64,000 nt of DNA from Hippopus hippopus. Taxonomy: Eukaryota; Mollusca; Bivalvia; Cardiida; Cardiidae. Every line of letters begins with the position of its first letter. The first letter of the stretch is position 1. Below are positions 59,069 through 62,000 of the stretch, in pieces. The position numbers were made by a program, and so were the translations under genes. Location of the stretch: positions 17,403,215 through 17,467,214 of the forward strand of contig OX328112.1 of assembly GCA_946811185.2 (NCBI GenBank). The letters are read 5' to 3'. Under the pieces are notes generated by a model that worked only from the letters and a program-made list of their open reading frames with translations, made no database searches and was not told where the DNA came from.

Positions 59069-62000
59069 CATTCACATTTTTGCTGTCTTCCTTTTAATTG
59101 TTCTTACTTTATTCTTCTATACTTCTCTCTTAATCCACTTGTTATCAGTTTTTTGCTCACAAAGTGCTCAGTGTGAGCTTTTGGGATTGTGCTGTTTCCA
59201 TCATGCGTCATCATTCGTCCAGGGGTCAAAAATTACCTTGTGTGCACTCTAGAGGCCACATTTTCACTCCAAAACTCATGAAAATTGGTCAGAGTGTTTG
59301 TCTTGATAATGCCTCAGACAAGTTCGAAATTTGGCCATCTCAGAAAAAAAAAGTAGGTCACTTGGCAGAATCTAAGAAAAACCTTGTGTGCACTCTAGAG
59401 GCCACAATTTCAGCCTGATACTCTTGAAACTTGATCAGAATGTTAGTCTTGGTGATATCTTGGATGATTTTGAAGTTGGGTCATCTTGGGTCAAAAAGTA
59501 GGTCACTGGGCCAAATCTTAGAAAAACCTTGTTTGCACTCTAGAGGCAGTATTTTCAGTATGAAAATCATGTAAGTTAGCGAGAATTTTTGTCTTTATGA
59601 TATCTCAGACATGTTCAAATTGGGTCATGTTGGGTCAAAAAGTAGGTCACTGGGCCAAATCTTAGCAAAGTCTGTTGTGTACTCTAGAGCCCATATTTTT
59701 TGCCTGACACTCATGAAACTAAGTCAGATTGTTTATCTTAATGGAATCTCAGACACGTTTGAAATTGGGTAGTGTCAAGTCAAAAAGTAGGTAATTTGGC
59801 CAAATCCTAGAAAAACCTTGTGTGCACCATAGAGGCCACATTTTCAGCCTGATATTCATGAAAACTAGTCAGACTGTATGTCTTTGATGATATCTCGTAC
59901 AACCTTGAGATTTGGTCTTGTTGGGTCTAAAAGTAGGCCACAGGGTGAAATCTTAGAAAAACCTTGTCTGCAGTGTAGAGGTTACATTTTTAGCCAGTTA
60001 CTCATGAAACCTCGTCGGAATGTTTGTCTCATTGATATCTTGGACAGGATTGAAATTGGATCCTGTCGGGTCAAAAAGTAGGTCACTGGGCCAAATCCTA
60101 GCAAAACCTTGTGTGTATGTTAGAGGCCACATTTTCATTTCCATACTCATGAAACTTGGTGAGAATGGTTGTCTTGATAATATCTTGGACATGTTTGAAA
60201 TTGTGTTATGTCAGTTCAAAAAGTAGGTCACTTGGCTATATCTTACAAAAACCTTGTATACACCGTTGATGCCCATTTTCAGCCTGATACTCATGAAACT
60301 TGGCCTGAATGTTTGTCTTGATGATATCTCAGTTCGAAAGTTCAAAATTTGGCCATGATGGGTCAAAAAGTAGGTCATTTTCACTCATGTGTTTTACATC
60401 TTTAAAACCAGGATATCTGCAGTTTTATCAACAGGTGAGCACTTAAGGGCCAATAGCCCTTTTATTTCCTATACGGTTATACCAAAATTGACTTTTAGTG
60501 AGCGTTTTACAAATTAGAAAGAGAAGTACCATTTGAGTACAATCTTGCATGTGAAGAAATGGCAATGAAACTTAGTGTGTTATTGTAAAGCAACCTGATA
60601 TGAGCCATATTGCCTCACAAAAGGGGGTTTAATGCATATCCCTTATGCATTGTACCAAACAAGTCATCACATAATTATTGATTCATAAAATCCATATTGC
60701 CTAACAGCAGACTAAATCATGGGGTTGAACCATCCTTTGACATGCAGGAAATTTTACAGTAGCAAAAAGTTTTGACCCAAGTCAGCCTGCGTGGACTGTG
60801 CAGGCTGACCTGGGTCCATACTTTTTTGCAGGTGCATTTAGCCCCACATTTCACGGAGCATTACTCATATTAAATTCTTTTTACTATTTCAGTTCTTGTT
60901 CAGAAAGTATGGATGGATGAAGAACTCTTACCTATACCCATTCTACAGACTTGTAGCATCGAAATATGACTTTGATAACTATGCAAGTAAGGGCTCCACA
61001 GTCTATCCAGTGAGGAAATACCACAGAAATATGCATACTTTACAAGCTGGTGCCTTCCCATCACTGCCCCCTCCACCACCACCCATGTCAGGTATGTATT
61101 TTGTCTGTATTCATCAACCACTTGTAAGAACATTCTTAGTCTAATTCTCAGGAATTTTCTGAATTGAAAGTAAAACAATTTCTGATTGGGTTCTGATCGT
61201 ATGGTTAACCCTATACCACACAGTCCCAACTTTTAGTGACCCTAAACAAGAGGGCTTTTGAAAACATTGTGAAAAAAGGAGAAAATGCTGGTAACCAGCA
61301 TTTTCTCCTTTTCCCACAATGTTTTCTGCCCTATCAAAGACAGAAATCAACATTTGCGCTAAATTTAATTTGTTGTCTGCTAATTCTTTCGATTTGGTAG
61401 AGTCCTAAATTTTATCGGTTGGTATAGAGTTAAGGATTAACTACTGCAAGTGGAACTTTTAAAATTATATTGCAGGAACTCTTATCTGCATGATGGTGCA
61501 CAGAAAAAAAGCTTCTTGATAATTAACTCTTTACCAAACGATAAAATTGTAGCCTAGTCCAAATTGAAAGTATTTGCAGATGACAAAATAAACATGGCTG
61601 AAAAATTAAAACTTGTTTTGGGAAGGGTAGAAAACATTGTGGGAAAAGGAAAAAATGCTGGTTACCAGCATTTTCTCCTTTTCCTACAATGTTTTCAAAA
61701 GGCTTCTTACTCAGGGTCATTAAAAGTCGGGATTGTGTGGTAAAGAGTTAAAGTAGTAGGGAGCCCGGCAGGGTAGCTCAGTGGTTAGGGTATCTAACTC
61801 ATGACCTGGTGGTTGCGGGTTCAATACAAGGTTGAGGCAATCTTTCTTTCAGGCGTTTTTGTGCCTCTCACCTCTGATGCATGTGAGAAAAGTAGTCCGT
61901 GACTTGGAAAAAAACCTGGGGCAGTACTGGTGTGAGAAAGCTAGAAAACACATGCATAGGTGCACTGACTGCCATGATTATGACATAAGCTGTTAAAACG

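Noticed and set aside
58808..59252. ORFs of repeated Ser-Leu or Arg-Glu
   Set aside because: Produced by the (TC)n microsatellite at 58980-59064; low complexity, no other support.
61764..61840. tRNA gene
   Set aside because: A and B boxes are present, but there is no acceptor stem or cloverleaf; it continues into a SINE body with a repeated tail.
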